This document shows positions 55,167-63,150 of a stretch of DNA of 64,000 bases, one piece after another; within the stretch, counting starts at the first letter, position 1, and each line of letters starts with the position of its first letter. The stretch covers positions 1 through 64,000 of the forward strand of contig JAQVHL010000005.1 of the NCBI GenBank assembly GCA_028696185.1, read 5' to 3'. Below the pieces are notes generated by a model, which searched no databases, was not told the DNA's origin, and saw only the letters and a program-made list of their open reading frames with translations. Position numbers and translations under genes: made by a program. The stretch comes from Halothiobacillaceae bacterium (lineage in GTDB: Bacteria; Pseudomonadota; Gammaproteobacteria; Halothiobacillales; Halothiobacillaceae).

Positions 55167-56612
55167 ATGAATATTGCCACAGTTGCCCTTCTCTCCGCAG
55201 TCCTGACCGCCGGCGGCACGGTGCACGCTCACGAAGGGCACACCCTGCCCGACATGGGGGAGGCGGTGGACAGCACCCTCTCGCCCGCGGCAGAACAGCT
55301 ACTGGGCTCACGATTCATGCAGGAACTGCGCCAGAGAGCCCTGTTCCTTGATGATCCGCTGATTGAGTACTACCTCAACTCGCTGGGCACGCGACTGGTC
55401 ACTGCCTCGGGCGAAACCCTGTTCCCCTTCCACTTCCAGATCATCCGCGACCCGCAGATCAACGCCTTCGCCGTCCCCGGCGGCTATGTCACCGTCTTCT
55501 CCGGGCTGTTCCTGCACACCCGCAACGAAAGCGAACTGGCGGGCGTGCTTGCCCACGAAATCGCCCACGGCACCCAGCGGCATATCGCGCGCATGCTGGC
55601 TGGACAAGGCCGCATGACACTACCGGCGCTGGCTGGCTTCGCCGCCGCCCTGCTGCTTGGCGCCGCCAGCCCACAGGCGGCGGCCGCTGCCGCGGCGCTG
55701 GGCATGGCCGGAACGGCGCAGCAGCAACTCAACTTCACCCGCGACAACGAATACGAAGCCGACCGCATCGGCATCCAGATCCTGACCCGCTCGGGCATCG
55801 ACCCTCGCGGCATGGTCAGCTTCTTTGAAAAACTTCAGCGCCAGGAAGGCAGCAACCCGATTGCCGCCAACGAGTACCTGCGCACCCACCCGGTGACCGG
55901 CAATCGCGTTGCCGAAGCCTACAACCGCATCGAAGCGACGCCGATGCCCTTCCGCCCCGCAAGCGACAGTCTGGATTACGGCCTGGCACGCGCCCGCCTG
56001 GAAGTACTGGTCGAAAGCCAGCCGCAACGGCTGCTCGACCGCCTGGAACGCAATCCACACAGTGAACGTGAAATCGGCGAATACCAGAAAGCCCTCTGCC
56101 TGCTGCGCCTCAACCGCCCGACGCAGGCGCGTGAGCGTCTGCAGGCACTCACGCGCATGAAGCCCGGCAACATCTGGTATGCCATGGCCCTGGCCGACGC
56201 CGAGGAGGCCAGCGGCCAGCCCGGAGCCGCCCTGAAGACACTGCGAGAACTGGACCGCCTCTACCCCGACAACGCGGCCCTCATCAGCGCCCTGGGACGG
56301 CTTCAGCTACGCAACGACCCGGCGGCGGCCCATACCCTGCTGCGCGAAGCCTATCGCCGCCACCCCGATAACGCCCGCCTCGCCCAGGGCTGGGCGGAAG
56401 CCGCGGGCAAACTGGGGCGCGAAGGGGAATCCCACGAAGCGCTGGGCACGGCCTTCCTGCTCCAGAACCGCCTGCGTGAAGCGCATCACGAACTGGAAGC
56501 CGCCTGGTCGCGCAACGCCGCCGACCCGGTGGCACGTGCCCGCATCGACAGCCGCCTCAAGGAAATCGAGGAAAAGATACGCCTGATGGAAAGCGACAAG
56601 CCGGCGCACTGA
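55167..56612 (+). CDS. bepA: BepA-like M48 metalloprotease with TPR repeats
   Basis: 481 aa. A signal peptide (about 1-22) is followed by an M48 peptidase domain with the zinc motif LAHEIAHGTQRHIARM and the third ligand Glu in NEYEADRIGIQIL. The C-terminal half (about 265-470) contains TPR helices (YQKALCLLRLNRPTQARERL, AALISALGRLQLRNDPA). It matches BepA/YfgC, which handles outer-membrane protein assembly and degradation in the periplasm. The ATG at 55167 is preferred to 55104. Confidence 0.9.
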   Translation: MNIATVALLSAVLTAGGTVHAHEGHTLPDMGEAVDSTLSPAAEQLLGSRFMQELRQRALFLDDPLIEYYLNSLGTRLVTASGETLFPFHFQIIRDPQINAFAVPGGYVTVFSGLFLHTRNESELAGVLAHEIAHGTQRHIARMLAGQGRMTLPALAGFAAALLLGAASPQAAAAAAALGMAGTAQQQLNFTRDNEYEADRIGIQILTRSGIDPRGMVSFFEKLQRQEGSNPIAANEYLRTHPVTGNRVAEAYNRIEATPMPFRPASDSLDYGLARARLEVLVESQPQRLLDRLERNPHSEREIGEYQKALCLLRLNRPTQARERLQALTRMKPGNIWYAMALADAEEASGQPGAALKTLRELDRLYPDNAALISALGRLQLRNDPAAAHTLLREAYRRHPDNARLAQGWAEAAGKLGREGESHEALGTAFLLQNRLREAHHELEAAWSRNAADPVARARIDSRLKEIEEKIRLMESDKPAH

Positions 56613-56773
56613 AACCGCGCAGGCACAGAAATTTTTTTGAGTTAAGCCATAAATATCTTTTCTTTGTAATGCCCTGTAATCGCTTTATCCTCTGACCGGT
56701 CCTCAGGGCAATAACAACTACGGCGCCAGCGAACCCGACCGGCGCCCCGTAATGCGAACGTTTAGGAGGTATC

Positions 56774-57166
56774 ATGCGGAACATAACCGGCCTCGTCGCC
56801 ACGACGGTCTCCGCGGTCGCCCTCGCCGGCAGCCTTGCGCTGGCCACCCCCGCGATGGCGGCAGAAGCCAAAAAAGATGCAAAGCCGCTCACCCCGGCCG
56901 AAGAAGGCAAGAAAATCGCCTTTGATCGTGGACAGGGCAACTGCCTGGCCTGCCACAACATCAAGGGTGGCGAACTGCCCGGCACCATCGGCCCCCCGCT
57001 GGTTGCCATGAAGATGCGCTTCCCCGACAAGAAAGCGCTTTTCGACATCCTCTGGGATCCGCGCCCCACCCGCGGCGAAGGCACGATCATGCCCCCGCTC
57101 GGTGCCCACGGCATCCTGACCAAGGACCAGATCGAAAAGGTCGTCGAATACCTGTACACCCTGTAA
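56774..57166 (+). CDS. soxX: Sulfur-oxidation c-type cytochrome SoxX
   Basis: 130 aa. A signal peptide (about 1-30) is followed by a monoheme cytochrome with CLACH (C57, C60, H61) and a Met ligand near GTIMPPLG. With SoxA it attaches thiosulfate to SoxY. TTAGGAGG precedes the start. Confidence 0.95.
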   Translation: MRNITGLVATTVSAVALAGSLALATPAMAAEAKKDAKPLTPAEEGKKIAFDRGQGNCLACHNIKGGELPGTIGPPLVAMKMRFPDKKALFDILWDPRPTRGEGTIMPPLGAHGILTKDQIEKVVEYLYTL

Positions 57167-57232
57167 TTCAGGCACACACAGCGTTAACGGGTTCGGCTCG
57201 GCCGAGCCCCGCAATCCGTCGGGAGTCTAGCG

Positions 57233-58084
57233 ATGAAAAAATTTGTGATGAGCGCCGTGATCGCCGGCCTCGCTCTTACGGCGGGCACCGCTTTTGCCCA
57301 GCCGTCCAACCCTTCTGATCCCCAGCAGTTCACCGAGGAATTCCGCGAGTATTTCTACAAGCGCTTCCCGAACATCCCCAAGGCCGAGTACAACATGGGC
57401 GTTTACGCCATCCTCCCGGATGCGCGCGCCCAGTGGGAAGCCGCCGAGGAGTTCCCGCCGTACATGGACGCGGTGGACAAGGGCAAGAAGCTGTGGGCCG
57501 CAAAGTTTCCCAATGGCAAGAGCTTTGAGGAATGCCTGGGCCACCCGGCCAAGGGCCTGCGCGCCAAGTATCCGTTCTTTGACACCGCCGCCAACAAGGT
57601 ACGCATCCTGGAAAGCGACCTGATCGCCTGCCAGAAGGCCAATGGCGTCGAAAAACCGATGGATACCAAAAGCAAGGATCTCTCCGCCCTCTCCGCCTAC
57701 CTCTCCTATGAGTCGCGCGGCCTGAAGGTGGATGTCAGCATCCCCAACGACGCCGCCGTGGCCGCCTTCAACGACGGCAAGGCCTCCTGGTACCGCAAGA
57801 CCGGTCAGCTCAACCTCTCCTGCGCTGACTGCCACCAGTACCACTCCGGCCAGAACGCCCGCGCCGAAACCCTGAGCCCCGGCATCGGCAAGACCGTGCA
57901 CTTCCCGGTGTTCCGCGTCAGCAAGGACAACATCGTGCGCTTCCAGAACCGTCTGCTGGGCTGCATGCGCGACACGCGCGCCGTGCCATTCCCCGAGTTC
58001 AGCCCGCAGTTCGCCAACCTGGAATACTTCCTCGCCTACATCGACAACGGCCTGGAAATCAACGGCCCTGCCGTGCGCAAATAA
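57233..58084 (+). CDS. soxA: Sulfur-oxidation c-type cytochrome SoxA, monoheme type
   Basis: 283 aa. A signal peptide (about 1-22) is followed by the SoxA fold. Only one CXXCH is present, CADCH (C197, C200, H201). The position of the other heme site reads FEECLGHPAKG (C101 only), and C133 in IACQKA could form a disulfide with it. The active-site cysteine is C244 in LLGCMRDTRA. Monoheme SoxA proteins are known in several sulfur oxidisers. It is 66 bp after soxX. Confidence 0.94.
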   Translation: MKKFVMSAVIAGLALTAGTAFAQPSNPSDPQQFTEEFREYFYKRFPNIPKAEYNMGVYAILPDARAQWEAAEEFPPYMDAVDKGKKLWAAKFPNGKSFEECLGHPAKGLRAKYPFFDTAANKVRILESDLIACQKANGVEKPMDTKSKDLSALSAYLSYESRGLKVDVSIPNDAAVAAFNDGKASWYRKTGQLNLSCADCHQYHSGQNARAETLSPGIGKTVHFPVFRVSKDNIVRFQNRLLGCMRDTRAVPFPEFSPQFANLEYFLAYIDNGLEINGPAVRK

Positions 58085-58107
58085 GCCAGAAAACGCTCTG
58101 CCCCTGG

Positions 58108-58136
58108 AACCGGCCTCGTGCCGGTTTCTTTATTTT
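58108..58136 (+). terminator. Partial intrinsic terminator after soxXA
   Basis: Stem AACCGGC/GCCGGTT with loop CTCGT, followed by TCTTTATTTT. The T run is broken. It suggests that soxB has its own promoter or partial read-through. Confidence 0.65.
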
Positions 58137-58312
58137 CGCGCGACATACCCCAGCGCCCCACTGGGGCGATAAAGAATTTTTGGGAGCCCCCGCCTTGATG
58201 GTAGCGTTAGAATGCACTGTTATTCGGGCCCTACGGTTCCGGACCGGGCATCCTGACCATGACTGTTCAGGAGCGATCCAACTTTCCGTCGTTGCACTGG
58301 AGACAACACGCA

Positions 58313-60112
58313 ATGAATCTTTCCCGTCGTGAATTCATGCAGATGCTGGCGGTGGCCAGCGCCGCCGGCATCAACCTCGGCACCGCCCAGGCCGGCACCG
58401 ACCAGCAGAAAGTCGCAGGCTCGGTCAAGGCCAACAATGCCTCGGCCAACATGTATGAGATTCCGAAGTTCGGCAACGTGCACATCCTGCACATGACCGA
58501 CTGCCACGCCCAGCTCAAGCCGGTCTACTTCCGCGAGCCGTCCGTGAACCTCGGCATCGGCACCCAGAAAGGCCAGGTCCCGCACATCGTCGGCGAAAAA
58601 TTCCTCAAGCATTTCGGCCTGAAGCCCAACACCCCGGAAGCCCACGCCTTCACCTGCCTGGACTTCTCCGAAGCCGCTGCCAAGTACGGCAAGGTAGGCG
58701 GTTTTGCCCATCTGGCAACCCTGGTCAAGCACATGAAGGCCCAGCGTCCGGGCGCCCTGCTGCTCGACGGCGGTGACAACTGGCAGGGTACCGGCCTTGC
58801 GCTGTGGACCAATGCCCAGTGCATGATCGACGCCTCCAAGAAGCTCGGCGTGGACATCATGACCTCCCACTGGGAAGCCACCTACGGCAAGGACCGCATG
58901 GTCGAAGGCATCAAGGATCTCGAATCCTCCGGCATGGACTTCGTGGCCCAGAACGTATTTGAAACCGAATTCAACGAGCGCGTATTCAAGCCCTACGTCA
59001 TCCGTGAAATGAACGGCGTGAAAGTCGCCTTCATCGGCCAGGCCTTCCCGTACACCCCGATCGCCAACCCGGCCTGGATGACCGAAGGCTGGTCCTTCGG
59101 CATCAAGGACGAGGAAATGCAGGAGACCGTGAACAAGGCCCGCGCCGATGGAGCCGCCGCAGTCATCGTACTCTCGCATAACGGCATGGACGTGGACCTG
59201 AAGATGGCCACCCGCGTTTCCGGCATCGACGCCATCATGGGCGGCCACACCCACGATGCGGTTCCGTATCCGACCATCGTCGAGAACAAGGGCGGCAAGA
59301 CCCTGGTCTGCAACGCCGGCTCCAACAGCAAATTCCTCGGCGTGCTCGACCTCGACGTCAAAAATGGCAAGGTCAAGGACTTCAAGTACACCCTGCTGCC
59401 GGTGTTCTCGAACTTCATCGAGCCGGACAAGGAAATGCAGGACCTGCTGGACAAAATGCACAAGCAGACCATCAAGTTCCAGGGCAAGGAATTCGTCGCC
59501 GAAGAGCGTCTGAACAAGGTTCTGGCCAAGAACGACGTTGCGCTGTATCGCCGCGGCAACTTCTCCGGCACCTGGGACCAGCTGATCTGCGACGCACTGA
59601 CCGAAACCCAGGGCGCGGACATTTCCTTCTCGCCGGGCGTACGCTGGGGCACCTCCCTGGTTCCGGGCGCGGACATCACCTATGAAGACATGATGACCCA
59701 GTGCGCCCTGACCTACCCGAACGTGACCGTCAACGAGTTCACCGGCGAGCGCGTCAAGGAAATCCTCGAAGATGTCTGCGACAACATCTTCAACAAGGAC
59801 CCGTACTACCAGCAGGGCGGCGACATGGTTCGCGTCGGCGGGCTGAAGTACGCCGTTGAACCGAATGGGCAACCGGGCAAGCGCATCAGCGCCATGACTC
59901 TCAATGGCAAGCCGATCGACCCGAAGAAGACCTACAAGGTCGCCGGCTGGGCCTCCGTCGCCAAGCCGGGCGAAATCCCGGGCGACACCGGCAAGATGAT
60001 CTGGGACGTGCTGGAAGACTATCTCACCAGCAAAAAGCACATCACCAAGGTTGATGTTAACGAGCCGAAACTGATCGGCGTCGACAACAACCCTGGCATC
60101 ACCAAGTGCTGA
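58313..60112 (+). CDS. soxB: Thiosulfohydrolase SoxB
   Basis: 599 aa. A Tat signal (SRREFMQMLAVASAAGI) is followed by a 5'-nucleotidase-type dimanganese domain: ILHMTDCHAQLKPVY, DGGDNWQGTG, VLSHNGMDVDLK and GGHTHDAVPYP. It hydrolyses the terminal sulfone from SoxYZ-bound intermediates in the periplasm. SoxY and SoxZ, SoxCD and other sox genes are not in the window. The ATG at 58313 gives the Tat signal; a start at 58259 would add 18 residues. Confidence 0.96.
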   Translation: MNLSRREFMQMLAVASAAGINLGTAQAGTDQQKVAGSVKANNASANMYEIPKFGNVHILHMTDCHAQLKPVYFREPSVNLGIGTQKGQVPHIVGEKFLKHFGLKPNTPEAHAFTCLDFSEAAAKYGKVGGFAHLATLVKHMKAQRPGALLLDGGDNWQGTGLALWTNAQCMIDASKKLGVDIMTSHWEATYGKDRMVEGIKDLESSGMDFVAQNVFETEFNERVFKPYVIREMNGVKVAFIGQAFPYTPIANPAWMTEGWSFGIKDEEMQETVNKARADGAAAVIVLSHNGMDVDLKMATRVSGIDAIMGGHTHDAVPYPTIVENKGGKTLVCNAGSNSKFLGVLDLDVKNGKVKDFKYTLLPVFSNFIEPDKEMQDLLDKMHKQTIKFQGKEFVAEERLNKVLAKNDVALYRRGNFSGTWDQLICDALTETQGADISFSPGVRWGTSLVPGADITYEDMMTQCALTYPNVTVNEFTGERVKEILEDVCDNIFNKDPYYQQGGDMVRVGGLKYAVEPNGQPGKRISAMTLNGKPIDPKKTYKVAGWASVAKPGEIPGDTGKMIWDVLEDYLTSKKHITKVDVNEPKLIGVDNNPGITKC

Positions 60113-60138
60113 TGAGTGCCTGAAGCTCAGCTCCATCC

Positions 60139-60204
60139 GACGGACGGCTGAAGAGCATCCACAGGATCGTCTTCAGCCTCGCGCAAGCGCCCCTTCCGTC
60201 CGTC
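60139..60204 (+). repeat. Nested inverted repeats in the soxB 3' region
   Basis: Outer arms GACGGACGG (60139-60147) and CCGTCCGTC (60196-60204), inner arms GGCTGAAGA (60146-60154) and TCTTCAGCC (60170-60178). The outer and inner arms share two bases, so they would compete or stack. It precedes the soxB terminator and is probably an RNA structure. Confidence 0.6.
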
Positions 60205-60214
60205 AGATGCAACA

Positions 60215-60241
60215 AACCCGCCCCCGAGGCGGGTTTTTTTT
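60215..60241 (+). terminator. Intrinsic terminator of soxB
   Basis: Stem AACCCGCC/GGCGGGTT around CCCGA, then eight T residues. Confidence 0.94.
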
Positions 60242-60311
60242 ATCCCGCAATCTTCACTAACCGTCCCTCAAGCGCGGACACCCTCGCAATAGCAAACAAA
60301 ACACAACACTT

Positions 60312-60330
60312 ATTGATAGCGATTATCAAT
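60312..60330. promoter_or_regulatory. Fur box of the iron operon
   Basis: ATTGATA-GCGAT-TATCAAT is a 19-bp palindrome with perfect 7-bp arms, resembling the Fur consensus. AT-rich sequence (ATTATTATA) continues downstream. It is 43 bp before the porin ATG. Confidence 0.7.
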
Positions 60331-60372
60331 CCGATTATTATACGGGGAAGAAAGCAAACCCGAGCCTCCTTC

Positions 60373-61866
60373 ATGCCAAAGCCCAAACGCAAGAACACGT
60401 CCAGACTGACGTACGCCCTGGCGAGCCTGCCACTCACCTTTTCCTGTGCCATGGCGGCTGAACCACCCAAGGCCCCGCCCCCCAGTACGGCCGAACTGAT
60501 CGAGCAGATCGCGGCGATGAAAAAAACCATCGAGCGCCAGCAACAGCAGATCGACGCATTGGTCAGCCATGTCGAAGCCAGCCAGACACAAGCGGCACCG
60601 GCCCCCTCAAATTCCACGACGACCACGCTGACGTCAGGAGATGCCACGGCGGCACCGACGAGCGGTTCAGTGCCTGTCGCACACCGCTCGGCAAGTGCGT
60701 CCGGGGACGAGTTCGGCAAAGTGAAGTGGTCCGGCTACGGCGTCATCAACTACGCCTCCCAGGACTTCTACGCCAATACGCAGACCAGCACCCCGGAAAG
60801 ACGCGCCACCAGCGATCTTGAGCGTATTGTTCTGGCGCCCACCTTTTCGCTGGGCAAGGGCTACAAGTTCGTCACCGAGATCGAGTTCGAGCACGGCGGC
60901 ACCGGATCGACCATCGAATATGAACCCGAAGAAGCCGGTGAATTCGAGGCGGAAATCGAGAAAGGCGGTGAGATCGTCCTGGAGCAGGCCCATCTGGTCA
61001 TCGAACAGGCGCCTTGGCTGAACTGGCGCGTCGGCGAAGTGCTCGTGCCCTTCGGCATGATCAACATGTATCACCAACCGTCGCAGTACTTCACCATAGA
61101 ACGTCCGACGAGCGAAACGAACTTCTATCCCACCGTCTGGCACGAAACCGGTGTCGGACTGTTCGGCTCGTACGGGCAATTACGCTACGAAGCCCAAGTC
61201 ATCACGGGCCTGGATTCATCCGGTTTCTCCGGCTACGGCTTCGTATCCCATGGCATGCAGAACAAGCTGGAATACCGAAACGCCGATGCGCTTGCCCTGG
61301 TTGTCCAGGCCGACTACTCCTTCCTGCCCGGCGCCCTGGTCGGCGGATCGGTTTATTTCGGCGATACGGCCGCCAACCGCGCGCGTAACGACATGACAGA
61401 AACCGCCAATCTCTTCATGGCCAACATTTACGGCCGTTATGAGCGCGGCCCGGTCATTGTCCGCGGGCAGTTCACCCATGCGCAGTTGGAGAACTCGGAT
61501 CTCGTCACCAAAGCCAATCTGCGCAGTTTCAACGCCACAGAGCTGGGCATCTCCAAAACCCCGGTGGGCAGCGAAGCCTATTCCTTCATGGTCGAAGCGG
61601 GGTACGACGTGTTCTCTTTGTTTGACGTCAAGCAATGGGGGCGTCTGGACACCTTCGCCCGCTATGAGGAATACAACACCCACGCCGCCACCGAAGGCAC
61701 CATCACCGCCATCCCCCGCTATGAACGCACGGCGGCCACCTTCGGCCTGAACTACAAACCGCGCCCTGGTGTAGTCCTGAAGGCGGAATACTCGAACCGA
61801 AGCCATTCGGGAACGACAGCTAACAAGCAGGACTACTACGGCCTGGGCGTAGGGGTGGAGTTCTAA
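60373..61866 (+). CDS. Outer-membrane porin with N-terminal coiled coil, iron-regulated
   Basis: 497 aa. A signal peptide (about 1-28, ending AMAA) is followed by a short coiled coil (about 41-72; ELIEQIAAMKKTIERQQQQI), a low-complexity Ser/Thr/Ala linker and a 16- to 18-stranded barrel. The last residue is Phe (GVGVEF). An acidic loop (EYEPEEAGEFEAEIEKGGE) is notable. The coiled-coil-plus-barrel layout recalls phosphate-selective and other trimeric porins that clamp to peptidoglycan. It heads the Fur-box operon with imelysin and DUF1111 genes, so a role in iron is inferred. Confidence 0.75.
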   Translation: MPKPKRKNTSRLTYALASLPLTFSCAMAAEPPKAPPPSTAELIEQIAAMKKTIERQQQQIDALVSHVEASQTQAAPAPSNSTTTTLTSGDATAAPTSGSVPVAHRSASASGDEFGKVKWSGYGVINYASQDFYANTQTSTPERRATSDLERIVLAPTFSLGKGYKFVTEIEFEHGGTGSTIEYEPEEAGEFEAEIEKGGEIVLEQAHLVIEQAPWLNWRVGEVLVPFGMINMYHQPSQYFTIERPTSETNFYPTVWHETGVGLFGSYGQLRYEAQVITGLDSSGFSGYGFVSHGMQNKLEYRNADALALVVQADYSFLPGALVGGSVYFGDTAANRARNDMTETANLFMANIYGRYERGPVIVRGQFTHAQLENSDLVTKANLRSFNATELGISKTPVGSEAYSFMVEAGYDVFSLFDVKQWGRLDTFARYEEYNTHAATEGTITAIPRYERTAATFGLNYKPRPGVVLKAEYSNRSHSGTTANKQDYYGLGVGVEF

Positions 61867-61932
61867 ACCGGGGCGGATCCCCCCCACTACCGTTGACGCA
61901 CACTTTTGCGTAAAGCATCGAAGAGGCAAATC

Positions 61933-63150
61933 ATGATGAAGCGTAACCCGAAATTTTCCCTGAGCCTGCTGGCAGCCGCCCTGTTGACACTGAGCGCTTG
62001 CGGAGGTGGCGGAGGCGATTCGACCGCGAGCTCGCCGATACCAACGCCGGCACCGGGAAAAGTGAGCTTTGACGCAACAGCGCTCATCAACAACGAAGTC
62101 GATGCGGTCATCGTCCAGACCTACAAAAACCTCAACAGCCGCGCCAAAAACCTGCTCGCTTCGGTCGAAGCCTTCAAAGACGGTGTCAGCGAAGCAGAGA
62201 TGGACAGTGCTCAAACGAGCTGGAAAGCTGCCCGTGTTCCCTGGGAAACCAGTGAAGGCTTCCTTTTCGGGCCGGTGGACTCCCTGGGCATCGACCCGGC
62301 CATTGATTCCTGGCCCTTGAACACGCCGGATCTTCAGGCCTTCCTCCAGGCCCGGCCGGATGCCACGGTAGACGATATCGAAAATGCATCGGATGACCTT
62401 CGCGGCTTCCATGCCATGGAATACCTGCTGTTTGGCAACGGGATCGATAGCAACGACAAGGCCGCATCGGCAATGACCCCGTCTGAAATCAATTATCTGG
62501 TCGCCCTGGCGCAGGCTTTCCAGAACCGTACCCAGGAACTTGAAGCGGCCTGGACAGTGGATTTCAACACGAAAGGCCCCTATGCCACTGCCGTGAAAAG
62601 CGCAGGTGCTGGCAACACGCAGTACAGCTCGCACGCGGCCGTCATGGAAGAGCTCATCAACGGCCTGACCGGCATTGCCGATGAAGTGGGCAATGCCAAG
62701 ATCACCGAGCCCTTTGGCCCGTCGATCGACAAGGCGGACACCTCGCTTGTCGAATCGCAGTACAGCTGGAACTCACTGACCGATTTCCATAACAACCTGC
62801 AAAGCGTGCTTAACGTCTACACGGGCAAACTGGGCTACAACCCAAATCAGGACAGCATTTCCACCCAAATGAATGGCGTGTACGCTTTCGTGCTCAAGCA
62901 CAACGCGACGCTGGCCGACCGCGTACTGGCGGAAATCATCGATGCACAGCAAAAAATTGCCCTGATCAAAGGGGACGGCAACCCCAATACCACCGCAATC
63001 ACCGGCAACGCCAACCCCTTCCGCACCCAGATCAGCGATGCAAATGGCCGCGTGCTGATTCAAGCCGCGATTGATGCCTCGAACAAGCTGATGCAGACGC
63101 TGGATACCGAAGTCAAACCCCTGATCGCCAACACCGAGTTCGGCAAGTAA
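61933..63150 (+). CDS. Imelysin-family (peptidase M75-like) lipoprotein
   Basis: 405 aa. A lipobox LLTLSAC precedes a glycine run. The imelysin fold holds the GxHxxE motif as RGFHAMEYLLFG, and a repeat of helices typical of the two-lobe domain. Imelysins, including EfeO and IrpA, bind iron, and no proteolytic activity is firmly shown. Start: two adjacent ATGs at 61933 and 61936; GAGG precedes them. The next gene starts directly at the stop. Confidence 0.9.
   Translation: MMKRNPKFSLSLLAAALLTLSACGGGGGDSTASSPIPTPAPGKVSFDATALINNEVDAVIVQTYKNLNSRAKNLLASVEAFKDGVSEAEMDSAQTSWKAARVPWETSEGFLFGPVDSLGIDPAIDSWPLNTPDLQAFLQARPDATVDDIENASDDLRGFHAMEYLLFGNGIDSNDKAASAMTPSEINYLVALAQAFQNRTQELEAAWTVDFNTKGPYATAVKSAGAGNTQYSSHAAVMEELINGLTGIADEVGNAKITEPFGPSIDKADTSLVESQYSWNSLTDFHNNLQSVLNVYTGKLGYNPNQDSISTQMNGVYAFVLKHNATLADRVLAEIIDAQQKIALIKGDGNPNTTAITGNANPFRTQISDANGRVLIQAAIDASNKLMQTLDTEVKPLIANTEFGK

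Noticed and set aside
56694-56701. Palindrome GACCGGTC upstream of soxX
   Set aside because: Eight bases is too short in a GC-rich genome, and flanking symmetry is out of register by one base.
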